Shown here: positions 7,947 to 15,341 of the stretch, one piece after another
Layout of the letters: each line of letters begins with the position of its first letter
Position numbering within the stretch: the stretch's first letter is position 1
Source: DAIOHQ01 sp036744635
GTDB lineage: Bacteria > Planctomycetota > Phycisphaerae > Tepidisphaerales > Tepidisphaeraceae
NCBI GenBank assembly: GCA_036744635.1
Contig: DAIOHQ010000019.1
Location: 1 to 31,091 of the forward strand
DNA length: 31,091 bases
Direction: 5' to 3'
The notes under the pieces: model-generated
What the model saw: only the letters and a program-made list of their open reading frames with translations
The model's database searches: none
What the model was told of the DNA's origin: nothing
Made by a program: the position numbers and the translations under genes

Positions 7947-10841
7947 ATGATGATGCGGATGCGGTGGGTGGCGGCGGTGGTGATGCTGGTCTGCGCGGCT
8001 GCGGCGGCGCGGGCGGAGGAGGTTTTTTACAAGGTGGCGCTGAGCGACTTGAAGCTGACCGGAGGGGCGCTGCCGCAAAAGGAGGGAGAGCAGCGGGAGA
8101 TTGTTTCCTGGGAGCGCGAGCGGGCGATGACTCCTTTTGTGGTGCTCGATGGGCCGGGGGAGGCGTATATCTCAGGGTTATCCACGGAACGAAGGCCGCG
8201 TTTTGGGCATTCGGAGGCGGAGATTCGAGAAGACGGGCCGGACGGGCAAGCGGCAAAGGAGGTACGAACGTTGCACGTGCGCGCGCCCAAGGGAAAGGAT
8301 GTGAGCGGGCGGCTGTTCGTGGCCAAGCCGGACGGCTCGAAGATGGTGGAGGTGAAGTTTACCATCGCGGCCGCGATGGCGCGGGAGAATGCCCGCGAGT
8401 GGTTCTATGACGCCAAGGCCGAGCATTATCACAGGCTGCGCCAGGCGGGGATGCCCGGCACGGCGTGGTTCCGGCACCAGGAGCTGGAGGCGCGGGCGGA
8501 GCTGGGGGAGAAGGCACAAGTGGATGCCGGGGAGATCGAGCGCCGGGAAGAGGGTGGGGAGACGCCGCACGATCAAATGAGCGACAGTTTTTCGCTGTTC
8601 AGCGGCGGGAAGGCCATCAGCGAGAACCTGCAGCTCGACCGGGAACTGGGCACGACGCGGCCGAGCGGCGCGGGCGTGGAAGCGACGATCGACGTCGATT
8701 CGATCGATGGAATCGACGCCAAGCCGATGGATTGGAAAACGGCGATCGAGGGGAAAAAGCCGGCGACCGATCCGCTGGCGGGGCTGATTCCGGCCGACCA
8801 GTATGCGATTTTCTTTCCATCGTTCGACGCGGCGGTGGCGGTGATGGATGAGGCGGATGTGCTGGCCACGCCGGCGGCGATGGAAATCGACGGGCGCTTT
8901 GAGGATGCGCGGACGAAAGAGAAATATCAGAAGCAGCTCGGGCTGAAGCTTACGGGATTGGGCAAGCTGCTGGGACCGGCGCTGATCAACGGCATGGCGC
9001 TGACCGGATCGGATCTGTATTGGCGGGTGGGTTCGGATGTGGCGGTGTTGTTTGAGGCGAAGGATGCGGCGTCGCTGCACGATCTGATCCTGATGCAGGT
9101 AAAGCTCTCCAGCCGGGAGAGCACCGACGCGAAGTCGGCGAAAGGGCAGATCGGCGAGGTGGCGTATGATGCGATGACGACCGCGGACCGCAGCATCTGT
9201 TCCTATGTTGCGACGATCAACAATGCGGTGGTGGTGACCAATTCACTGGAGCAGCTCAAGCGGATCGCGGCAGCGCACAAGGGCGATACGCCGGCGATGA
9301 ACGCTGCGCCGGAATATATTTTCTTCCGCGACCGGTACACCCGCGGGGCGGGAGAGGAAAGCGCCCTGGCGGTCCTGACCGATGCGGCCATCCGGCGCTG
9401 GTGCGGGCCGCGCTGGCGAATCGCCGACTCGCGCCGAACGCGGGTTGCGGCGGATATGGCGGAGGCGCAGGCGGCGGGGATCGATAAGATGCAGGCGAAG
9501 GGGAACCAGGAAATTGGCACACAGTTTGACGCCGATGCGAGGCGGCTGGCGACCATGGCCGGCAGTTACGGCACGCTGCAATTCATGACCCCGATCGTCG
9601 AGATGGACGTGCAGAAGGTCACGCCCGAGGAGAAGACGGCCTACATCCGCTGGCGCGATGGATATGAGCGGCAGTGGAAGTTATTCGATCCCATCGCGGT
9701 AAGGATGTCGGTGAAGGATAGGAAATTGGCGATGGACCTGACCGTGATGCCGCTGATCCTGGGGAGCGATTACCGGCAATTTCTCGACATTGTGAAGGGG
9801 GCGAAGATCGCGGCGGGGGCGGCCGACCCGCACGATGCCCTTGGCCATCTGGTGATCTCGCTGAACAAGGATGCCCAGACGCTGAAGATGGGTGCGGGTC
9901 TGTTCGGGGGAATGGCCCACGTGGACCCGCTGAGCTGGCTGGGCCAGTCGGTGGCGATCTATTGTGATAACGATCCGCTGTGGGAGGAACTGGCCAAGGC
10001 CGAGGATCCCAAGAAGTTTATGGAGAAGAACGTGCGCCGGCTGCCGGTGGCGCTGCGGCTGGAGGTGGGAGACCGGCTGAAGCTGGCGGCATTCTTGACG
10101 GCAATTCACGGATTTGTGGATCAGTCGGCGCCGGGAATGACGGTGTGGGAGACGATCAAGTACAAGGAGCAGGCGTACGTGAAAATCTCCGCCAGCGCGG
10201 ATGCGGCGGCGAGTATGCCCGAGGAGATGCGCGGGACGGCGGCGTATTACGCGGCGGTGGGGGATGGGCTGGTGGTGACAATCAACGAGGAGGTGCTGAA
10301 GCGGGCGATCGATCGGCAGCTCGCCCGCGCGGCGGGCGGGAAGGTGGAGAAGATGAACGGGGCGGAGGCGGCGGGAGAGGCCGGCGGGGCAGGCGCGGCG
10401 ACGACGTTTCCCTCCACCATGCCGGCGACGCGGCCGTGGCTGGGGGAGAATATGGCGCTGCAGGTGAAGACGAGCCTGATCATGCTGATCGCCGGTTCCA
10501 GCAAGAAGGAGATGGAGGCGAACATGCAGGCGATTGCCTGGGAGAACATTTTCATTCTGAACGAGTGGAAGCGGATGTTTCCGGAAATGGATCCGCACAA
10601 GGTACACGAGACACTGTGGGGCAGCCGGCTGGTGGACCAGGTGGGCGGGTCGTACGTGTGGAACGAAAAGCTGGCGACGATGGAGTCGGAGAATTATGGA
10701 TGCCCCGCCGCGCCCAGGGATGGGCCGCTGATGCTGGCGGGATATGGCCGCTGGCAATTCCTGAATTGCGGGATCACATTTGATGGAGAAGGGCTGCGCG
10801 GGCGGGCGGAAGTGGAGAGGGAGGGGAGCGGTGGAAAGTGA
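7947..10841 (+). CDS. Large exported protein of unknown function (DUF3352-like segments possible)
   Basis: This is a 964-residue protein with a classical signal peptide (MMMRMRWVAAVVMLVCA, cleavage likely after ARA at residue 23) and no later membrane helix, so it should act in the periplasm or outside the cell. I cannot assign a family with confidence. Two segments look alike in style: about 275-450 (LAGLIPADQYAIFFPSFDAA, later AVVVTNSLEQLKRIA) and about 670-800 (DPLSWLGQSVAIYCDN, later DGLVVTINEEVLKRAID). This 'protein value, then score a threshold' layout recalls DUF3352-type proteins, but that is inference. A Gly/Ala-rich linker with TTFPSTMPATRP separates the last about 120 residues. ATG 7947 is chosen because GAAGGGG (7934-7940) is correctly spaced; an upstream TTG would lengthen the signal peptide oddly. 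Codons end mostly in G, unlike the C-ending upstream genes. Confidence 0.7.
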   Translation: MMMRMRWVAAVVMLVCAAAAARAEEVFYKVALSDLKLTGGALPQKEGEQREIVSWERERAMTPFVVLDGPGEAYISGLSTERRPRFGHSEAEIREDGPDGQAAKEVRTLHVRAPKGKDVSGRLFVAKPDGSKMVEVKFTIAAAMARENAREWFYDAKAEHYHRLRQAGMPGTAWFRHQELEARAELGEKAQVDAGEIERREEGGETPHDQMSDSFSLFSGGKAISENLQLDRELGTTRPSGAGVEATIDVDSIDGIDAKPMDWKTAIEGKKPATDPLAGLIPADQYAIFFPSFDAAVAVMDEADVLATPAAMEIDGRFEDARTKEKYQKQLGLKLTGLGKLLGPALINGMALTGSDLYWRVGSDVAVLFEAKDAASLHDLILMQVKLSSRESTDAKSAKGQIGEVAYDAMTTADRSICSYVATINNAVVVTNSLEQLKRIAAAHKGDTPAMNAAPEYIFFRDRYTRGAGEESALAVLTDAAIRRWCGPRWRIADSRRTRVAADMAEAQAAGIDKMQAKGNQEIGTQFDADARRLATMAGSYGTLQFMTPIVEMDVQKVTPEEKTAYIRWRDGYERQWKLFDPIAVRMSVKDRKLAMDLTVMPLILGSDYRQFLDIVKGAKIAAGAADPHDALGHLVISLNKDAQTLKMGAGLFGGMAHVDPLSWLGQSVAIYCDNDPLWEELAKAEDPKKFMEKNVRRLPVALRLEVGDRLKLAAFLTAIHGFVDQSAPGMTVWETIKYKEQAYVKISASADAAASMPEEMRGTAAYYAAVGDGLVVTINEEVLKRAIDRQLARAAGGKVEKMNGAEAAGEAGGAGAATTFPSTMPATRPWLGENMALQVKTSLIMLIAGSSKKEMEANMQAIAWENIFILNEWKRMFPEMDPHKVHETLWGSRLVDQVGGSYVWNEKLATMESENYGCPAAPRDGPLMLAGYGRWQFLNCGITFDGEGLRGRAEVEREGSGGK

Positions 10842-10844
10842 TTG

Positions 10845-10960
10845 AAGACAAAAATTGCAAATTGCAAATTGCAAATTTTTGGATGCGGCTTTCCAAGCTT
10901 GGTGAGCCGAGTTTCAATTTGAAATTTGCATTTTTCATTTTGCAATTTTCAATAATTGAT
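10845..10960. repeat. AT-rich heptamer repeat and inverted repeat
   Basis: Right after the stop codon of the 964-residue protein gene, TTGCAAA is repeated three times in tandem (10855-10875) and then runs into T residues. About 45 bases later an inverted counterpart appears (10911-10958), including AATTTGAAATTTGC and TTTTGCAATTTTCAAT. The element can fold into a long imperfect AT-rich hairpin and stands out sharply from the GC-rich surroundings. It fills the convergent gap before aroDE and may act as a transcription terminator or be a dispersed intergenic element. Confidence 0.6.
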
Positions 10961-10999
10961 GCGGTGCAGGCGACGCACGCGGGCGGGGAGAGTCCGCCC

Positions 11000-12571
11000 C
11001 TACGGTTGGGGGGAGAGGCTGCTTTCCAGCACGCGGCGCATGGTATCGAGAGGGGCGGGGGTATCGGTCCAGAGTTGGAATTGGGCGGCGGCCTGGCGGA
11101 GGAACATTTCCAGGCCGGAGATGGTTTGGGCGCCGGCGGCCTGGGCCTGGGTGAGCAGCTTGGTCTGCAGGGGGTTGTAGATGGTGTCGAAGACCAGGGT
11201 GTCCTTCGTAAATTTGGGGGCGCTGTCGCCGAGGGGGGAGGCATCGATGTGGGGGTGCATGCCGACGCTGGTGGTGTTGAGGTAGATGTGGCAGCAGGAG
11301 TCGCAGAGTTTTTCCAGGCGGGCGGCGACGACCTGGCCGCTCTGGCCGGTGAATTCGGCGGCGAGGGCCTGGGCGCGCTCGAAGGTGCGATTGTAGATGA
11401 CGACGGTGGCGCCGTAGTGGGCGAGAGCGGCGACGGCGGTGCGGCCGGTGCCGCCGGCGCCGATGACGGCGACGCGGTAGTCGGCGAGCTGCTCGCGGGT
11501 GATATTCAGCCTGGTGGTGATGCTGTCGAGGATGGCGGCGTAGTCGGTGTTGATGCCGGAGAGCTTGAGGGCGTCGCCGCTGCGGTCGATGGCGATGGTA
11601 TTGACTGCGCCGATGCGCCTGGCGAGCGGTTCGATGACTGCGCCTTGGTCGGTGAGATAGCGCAGGGCGTTTTCCTTGTGGGGGATGGTGATGGAGAGGC
11701 CGGAAAGGTCGAGGGCGGGGAAGTGCAGGAAGCTCTCCATGAAGGCTTTGAAGGATTCGTAGCCGGGGTTGACCAGCAGGGGAAGATAGACGGCGTCGAT
11801 GCCGGTTTCGGCGAAGGCGGCGTTGTGAATGGCCGGGGACATCGAGTGCATGATCGGGCTGCCGACGACGCCGTAGACGCGGGTGGTGGGCTGGATGGCA
11901 TCCCAGCGGTAGAGGTGCTTGAGGTCGTGGATGGAGATCTGGCCGGGGGCGGTCGCGGAGTCGGTGGAGAGGGAGGCGAAGGTGAGGAAGCCGCCGAACT
12001 TTTTGGCGAGCACGCGCGAGATCAGCCCGGCCTCGCCCATGCAGAGGGCGATGGTGGGCTTGACGCGGGTCTGCAGGATTTCGAAAGCTTCGAGGTTGTC
12101 GCGGATGGTGCGGGCCAGCCAGACGATTTTCGCTATGTCGGCCAGGCTCTGGTTGAGTTCCACGACGAGATTTGATAGGCGCGAGGGGCGGCTGGTGAAA
12201 TGGTGCGTGCTGAGAATGAGCTTCGTCCGGCTATTGATTCGACCTGCAACGGCGTGACGCAGTTCGCTCGGGCGACGGCGTGCTGTTGCGAGCTCGAGAT
12301 CGACATAGTGGGCGCCGGCATCGGCGGCATGAGTCAAGATTGAGCTGCGCTCCACATCACCAAGTTGGGAATGTCCGCCTTCCCATTCCGGTCGGCAGGT
12401 CACGATTACCGGCATGATCGCCTCGCGAATCAATGATTCAAGCAGCGTGCCGTCACTGAAACCATCGACTCGCAATTCGACCATATCTGCGCCAGCTTCG
12501 GCGGCTGTGGTGATGTCGCGTTTGGCTTTGGCGAGATCGGTCACGAAGATGGAGACGCAGAGGTGGGTCAT
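11000..12571 (-). CDS. aroDE: Bifunctional 3-dehydroquinate dehydratase (type I)/shikimate dehydrogenase
   Basis: This is a fusion of two consecutive shikimate-pathway enzymes (523 residues), converting 3-dehydroquinate to 3-dehydroshikimate and then to shikimate with NADPH. Residues 1-215 are type I AroD: VELRVDGF, VTCRPEWEGG, LSTHHF (catalytic His at 123/124), the Schiff-base Lys148 in DIAKIVWLA, and CMGEAGLISR. Residues about 230-523 are AroE: VVGSPIMHSMSPAIHN, TIPHKEN (catalytic Lys299), INTD (Asp343), Rossmann GAGGTGR (371-377), NTTSVGMH and GLEMFLRQAAAQF. ATG 12571 is chosen because it begins directly at the AroD strand; an ATG 36 bases upstream lies inside a palindromic repeat. No strong ribosome-binding site is visible. 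The domain order is the same as in plant DHQ-SDH. It sits downstream of dapA on the same strand. Confidence 0.95.
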   Translation of the reverse strand: MTHLCVSIFVTDLAKAKRDITTAAEAGADMVELRVDGFSDGTLLESLIREAIMPVIVTCRPEWEGGHSQLGDVERSSILTHAADAGAHYVDLELATARRRPSELRHAVAGRINSRTKLILSTHHFTSRPSRLSNLVVELNQSLADIAKIVWLARTIRDNLEAFEILQTRVKPTIALCMGEAGLISRVLAKKFGGFLTFASLSTDSATAPGQISIHDLKHLYRWDAIQPTTRVYGVVGSPIMHSMSPAIHNAAFAETGIDAVYLPLLVNPGYESFKAFMESFLHFPALDLSGLSITIPHKENALRYLTDQGAVIEPLARRIGAVNTIAIDRSGDALKLSGINTDYAAILDSITTRLNITREQLADYRVAVIGAGGTGRTAVAALAHYGATVVIYNRTFERAQALAAEFTGQSGQVVAARLEKLCDSCCHIYLNTTSVGMHPHIDASPLGDSAPKFTKDTLVFDTIYNPLQTKLLTQAQAAGAQTISGLEMFLRQAAAQFQLWTDTPAPLDTMRRVLESSLSPQP

Positions 12572-12580
12572 GGATAGGTG

Positions 12581-12624
12581 GCATGGGTTTTTCAACCCAT
12601 GCGGCACGGGTTGGAAACCCGTGC
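12581..12624. repeat. Tandem pair of related palindromes
   Basis: Two adjacent hairpins occur here: GCATGGGTT/AACCCATGC (12581-12602) and GCACGGGTT/AACCCGTGC (12604-12624). They differ at one stem position with the partner base also changed, so pairing is preserved. This compensatory change supports a selected structure or a duplicated mobile palindrome. They occupy nearly the whole dapA-aroDE gap and may modulate read-through between the two genes. Confidence 0.75.
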
Positions 12625-12633
12625 TACGGGGAC

Positions 12634-13509
12634 TCAGGCCGCGAACGGGGCGCCGGCGGCGCGCATGGCGGATTCTATGGCCTGCTTGGTGGCGGCGCTG
12701 GCCTCCCAGAGGGGCAGGCGCAGCTCGCCGGTGTCGGCGCCGGCCAGCTTCATCGCATATTTCACGCCGACGGGGTTGCCGTCTAGGAAGAGGGTGCGAA
12801 TCAGCGGGAAGAGCTTGCGGTGGATCACCTCGGCCTCGCGGAATTTTCCCTGCAGCGCCAAGGCGGTCAGTTGCTTGAATTGCGCGGGCAGCAGATTGGA
12901 GGCGACGCTGATCACGCCAACTGCGCCGATGCTCATCAGCGGGAGGGTCAGGGAGTCGTCGCCGCTGAGGATGGTGATGTCGCAGAGGGAGCGGATTTCG
13001 CTGGCCAGGTTGGGGTCGCCGGTGGCTTCCTTGATGGCAACGATGTTCTTGTGTTCGTGCAGCCGGGCGACGGTGGCGGGGGCCATGGTAATGCCGGTCC
13101 GGCCGGGGATGTTGTAGAGCACGATCGGCAGATCGACGCGGTCGGCCAGGGTCATGAAGTGGCGGTAGAGGCCTTCCTGCGACGGCTTGTTGTAGTAGGG
13201 ATTGACGCTCAGGCAGGCGGTGGCGCCGGCCTTCTTGGCGAAGCTGTGCAGCTCCAGAGCTTCGGTGGTGGAGTTGGCGCCGGTGCCGGCGATGACCGGC
13301 ACGCGGCCGCGGGAAGCCTCGACGGTGAGGGCGATGACCCGCTCGTGCTCCTCGAAGCTCAGGGTGGGGGATTCGCCGGTGGTGCCGACGGGAACGAGGC
13401 CGTCAATGCCATTCTTGATCTGGTGCTCCACCTGCTGGCGCAGGCGGGACTCATCGAGCTCGCCTTCGCGAAATGGGGTGACCATTGCTGTGATTGCGCC
13501 GCTGAACAT
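12634..13509 (-). CDS. dapA: 4-hydroxy-tetrahydrodipicolinate synthase
   Basis: DapA condenses pyruvate with aspartate semialdehyde in the lysine/diaminopimelate pathway (cytoplasm). The protein has 291 residues, the normal length for this TIM-barrel family. It shows GTTGE (Thr43, Thr44), NPYYNKPSQEGLYRHF, LYNIPGRTG (Tyr132, Arg137) and the Schiff-base lysine in IVAIKEATGD (Lys160), which align in spacing with the well-studied E. coli residues. AAAGGAA lies about seven bases before the ATG. The gene is flanked by inverted-repeat elements on both sides, with pdxJ upstream and aroDE downstream on the same strand. Because catalytic residues and length are standard, it is unlikely to be a related lyase such as N-acetylneuraminate lyase. 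Confidence 0.95.
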   Translation of the reverse strand: MFSGAITAMVTPFREGELDESRLRQQVEHQIKNGIDGLVPVGTTGESPTLSFEEHERVIALTVEASRGRVPVIAGTGANSTTEALELHSFAKKAGATACLSVNPYYNKPSQEGLYRHFMTLADRVDLPIVLYNIPGRTGITMAPATVARLHEHKNIVAIKEATGDPNLASEIRSLCDITILSGDDSLTLPLMSIGAVGVISVASNLLPAQFKQLTALALQGKFREAEVIHRKLFPLIRTLFLDGNPVGVKYAMKLAGADTGELRLPLWEASAATKQAIESAMRAAGAPFAA

Positions 13510-13559
13510 TGTCGGTTCCTTTATTTTGTTGCTGTGCTGCAGTCCGTGAAATCGCCTTT

Positions 13560-13621
13560 TGTAGGGTCCGCTTCAGCGGACACGGTTGGAACAAATTGCG
13601 CCCGCTGAAGCGGACCCTACA
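13560..13621. repeat. Inverted repeat with 19-base arms
   Basis: GTAGGGTCCGCTTCAGCGG (13561-13579) is inverted perfectly at 13602-13620, about 22 bases away. Each arm also contains the self-complementary core TCCGCTTCAGCGGA or TCCGCTTCAGCGG, so it could form either one long stem or two short ones. It lies between pdxJ and dapA. It resembles paired REP/BIME-type elements. Confidence 0.8.
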
Positions 13622-13651
13622 CGGACTTGCAGAGTTTTCAACAGGGCATTG

Positions 13652-14371
13652 TTATTCCTGGGTGTTGATGAGTTTCTTCATTTCGCTGACGGCATCGCGC
13701 AGGCCGGTGAAGACGGCCCGGCTGATGATGGCGTGGCCGATATTGAGCTCGCGCATCTGGGGAATGCGGGCGATGGGGAGCACGTTGCGGTAGTTGAGGC
13801 CGTGGCCGGCGTGCAGGCGCAGGCCACGCTCGCGAATGAGGGCGGCTCCCCGCTGCAGGCGCTGAAGCTGCTGGGCCACGCTCGCACCTTCGGCGTTGGC
13901 ATATTCGCCGGTGTGCAGCTCGATGGCATCGAAGCCGGCCTTGTGGGCGATGTCGATCTGCTTTTCGTCGGGGTCGATGAAGGCGGAGACGAAGATGCCG
14001 GCCTCGCGCAGGCGGCGGACGGTGTCGGCCACGCGGTCGGTCTGCTGCGAAAGGTCCAGGCCGCCTTCGGTGGTGATCTCCTGACGGCGCTCGGGGACGA
14101 GCGTGGCCTGGTCGGGCAGGCTCTTGATGGCGATCTCGACGATCTCGGGCGCGAGGCTCATCTCCAGATTCAGCTTGCACTGCACCATCTGGCGGAGAAG
14201 CTGCACATCGCGGTCGTTGATGTGGCGGCGGTCTTCGCGGAGATGAACGGTGATGGCATCGGCGCCGCCAAGCTCGGCCTCGACCGCGGCCCAGACGGGA
14301 TCAGGCTCGTAGGTGCGCCGGGCCTGGCGCAGCGTGGCGACGTGGTCGATGTTGACGCCCAGTTCGAGCAT
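13652..14371 (-). CDS. pdxJ: Pyridoxine 5'-phosphate synthase
   Basis: PdxJ makes pyridoxine 5'-phosphate from 1-deoxyxylulose 5-phosphate and 3-amino-2-oxopropyl phosphate, the last ring-closing step of DXP-dependent vitamin B6 synthesis in the cytoplasm. The 239-residue length is standard. Diagnostic motifs are GVNIDHVATLRQARRT (start), ITVHLREDRRHI (catalytic His43), CKLNLEMS (Glu), FIDPDEKQI, IELHTGEYAN and LRLHAGHGLNY (catalytic His). No strong ribosome-binding site is visible before the ATG. It lies between nnrE and dapA in a run of four minus-strand biosynthetic genes. No pdxA is present in the window. Confidence 0.96.
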   Translation of the reverse strand: MLELGVNIDHVATLRQARRTYEPDPVWAAVEAELGGADAITVHLREDRRHINDRDVQLLRQMVQCKLNLEMSLAPEIVEIAIKSLPDQATLVPERRQEITTEGGLDLSQQTDRVADTVRRLREAGIFVSAFIDPDEKQIDIAHKAGFDAIELHTGEYANAEGASVAQQLQRLQRGAALIRERGLRLHAGHGLNYRNVLPIARIPQMRELNIGHAIISRAVFTGLRDAVSEMKKLINTQE

Positions 14372-14415
14372 GGGCGGATTTTAGAGACGAGAGGGAGGTT
14401 TTGCTACCTGGGAGT

Positions 14416-14508
14416 GAAGATAAACACGGACACACGGAGGCACGGAGAAAGGCAAAAAAATTTTTTCGTATCTTGTCTCTGTGTCTCCGTGTCTCAGTGT
14501 TTGTCTTC
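14416..14508. repeat. Imperfect inverted repeat rich in ACACGGAG/CTCCGTGT
   Basis: GAAGATAAACACGGACACAC plus the following 15 bases (14416-14450) pair imperfectly with 14474-14508, enclosing an A7/T6 centre. Short ACACGGAG-type units repeat inside each arm. Similar 'cacggagacacagag' hairpins are known as dispersed intergenic sequences in many GC-rich bacteria. It fills the nnrE-pdxJ gap; the A7-T6 loop could also act in transcription termination. Confidence 0.75.
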
Positions 14509-14515
14509 GGAAGCA

Positions 14516-15196
14516 TCATGCCGGGACAGGAGTTTCCTGCAGGACTTCGGCGATGAGCTCTTTGGGGCAGCCGATGTCGGCGGAGGTGACGTGGCCGGTG
14601 TATTTGTGGGATTCGGGGCGGGCGAAGCCGGCTTTTTCGGCGACGAAGGTGACGGTGCGCCCTGCGGCGATGCAGGGGCCCAGGGGCAGGCCGGTGTCGC
14701 AGTCGAGACCGGAGGGGATGTCGATGGCCAGGATGGGGACGTGGCGGAGTTCGGCGAGGGCTTTGACCAGATCGCCAAACGGCTCGCGCGGGGCTTGCGA
14801 GAGGCCGGTGCCGAAGATGGCGTCGACGATCAGCAGGGGCTCGGAGTTGGCGATCAGGCTGGGCTCGGCCTGGGTGATGTCCATGCCCATGGCGTTGACG
14901 ATGTCCCAGTTGGTCTTCGCTTCGCCGCGATACTTGTCGGGATCGGTGGTGAGGGCGATGGTGACATCGGCGCCGCGGTTGTGGAGATGGCGGGCAAGGG
15001 CCAGGCCATCGCCGCCGTTGTTGCCGCCGCCGCACAGGATGAGGATTTGTCCCTCGCAGTTCTGGTCGAGCATCTCGCAGGCGACGTCGGTGGCGGCGCG
15101 GGCGGCGTTCTCCATCAGCACCACGCCGGGGATGTGATAGCGCTCGATGGCCAGCTTGTCGATGAGCCGAACCTGGGCGCGGGTGAGACGGATCAT
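14516..15196 (-). CDS. nnrE: NAD(P)H-hydrate epimerase (YjeF N-terminal domain only)
   Basis: NnrE epimerises the R form of damaged NAD(P)H hydrates so that a dehydratase can repair them. The 226-residue protein has the YjeF_N Rossmann-like fold: LTRAQVRLIDKLAIERYHIPG and LMENAAR at the start, then CGGGNNGGDG, VDAIFGTGL and IDIPSGLDCDTG, the conserved nucleotide- and cation-binding segments. The C-terminal NnrD dehydratase domain of E. coli-type fusions is absent, so NnrD must be encoded elsewhere. A perfect TATAAT seven bases before the ATG implies a leaderless transcript. It heads the nnrE-pdxJ-dapA-aroDE series and is divergent from surE. Confidence 0.92.
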   Translation of the reverse strand: MIRLTRAQVRLIDKLAIERYHIPGVVLMENAARAATDVACEMLDQNCEGQILILCGGGNNGGDGLALARHLHNRGADVTIALTTDPDKYRGEAKTNWDIVNAMGMDITQAEPSLIANSEPLLIVDAIFGTGLSQAPREPFGDLVKALAELRHVPILAIDIPSGLDCDTGLPLGPCIAAGRTVTFVAEKAGFARPESHKYTGHVTSADIGCPKELIAEVLQETPVPA

Positions 15197-15203
15197 GGGA
15201 GGG

Positions 15204-15209
15204 ATTATA
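15204..15209 (-). promoter_or_regulatory. Perfect -10 box directly upstream of nnrE; predicted leaderless
   Basis: Read on the minus strand, TATAAT occupies 15209-15204 and the ATG begins at 15196, leaving seven bases. Transcription would begin at or next to the start codon. A CCCTCCC stretch lies between them, with no ribosome-binding site. The arrangement copies that of the Uma2 gene. Confidence 0.55.
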
Positions 15210-15214
15210 TCATG

Positions 15215-15327
15215 GAAGTCAGAAGGCAGAAGTAAGAAGTCAGAAGGCGGAAGCTAGAATGTCGAATGATGAACAATGGAGCACGGACCTGCGACTTCTA
15301 GCTTCTGACTTCTAGCTTCTGCCTTCT
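15215..15327. repeat. Inverted/direct repeat with GAAGTCAGAAGGC units
   Basis: Units such as AAGTCAGAAGGCAGAAG occur twice in direct orientation (15216-15232 and 15238-15254). Their complement (GACTTCTAGCTTCTGCCTTC) occurs at 15307-15326, with related units just before it. The element can fold into a long purine/pyrimidine-asymmetric hairpin. It fills the divergent nnrE-surE gap. It is a low-complexity dispersed element, not a CRISPR array: the units are short, unequal and lack spacers. Confidence 0.7.
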
Positions 15328-15341
15328 CCTACTGGAGCCTC

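Noticed and set aside
9681..10874. Minus-strand open frame antisense to the 964-residue protein gene
   Set aside because: The His/Arg/Leu-rich product is typical of an antisense shadow; the plus-strand frame has a signal peptide and ribosome site.
10838..12175. Long plus-strand open frame antisense to aroDE (445 codons)
   Set aside because: It is Gly/Glu/Asp/Val-rich low-complexity sequence created by the GC-rich codon bias of the opposite strand. The minus-strand product has complete AroD and AroE motifs.
13586..15235. Long plus-strand open frame antisense to pdxJ and nnrE
   Set aside because: Both opposite-strand genes have full family motifs; the antisense product is Gly/Val/Asp-rich and spans two genes and an intergenic hairpin.
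15215..15327. Repeat cluster considered as a CRISPR array
   Set aside because: Units are under 20 bases, variable, both direct and inverted, and have no regular unique spacers.
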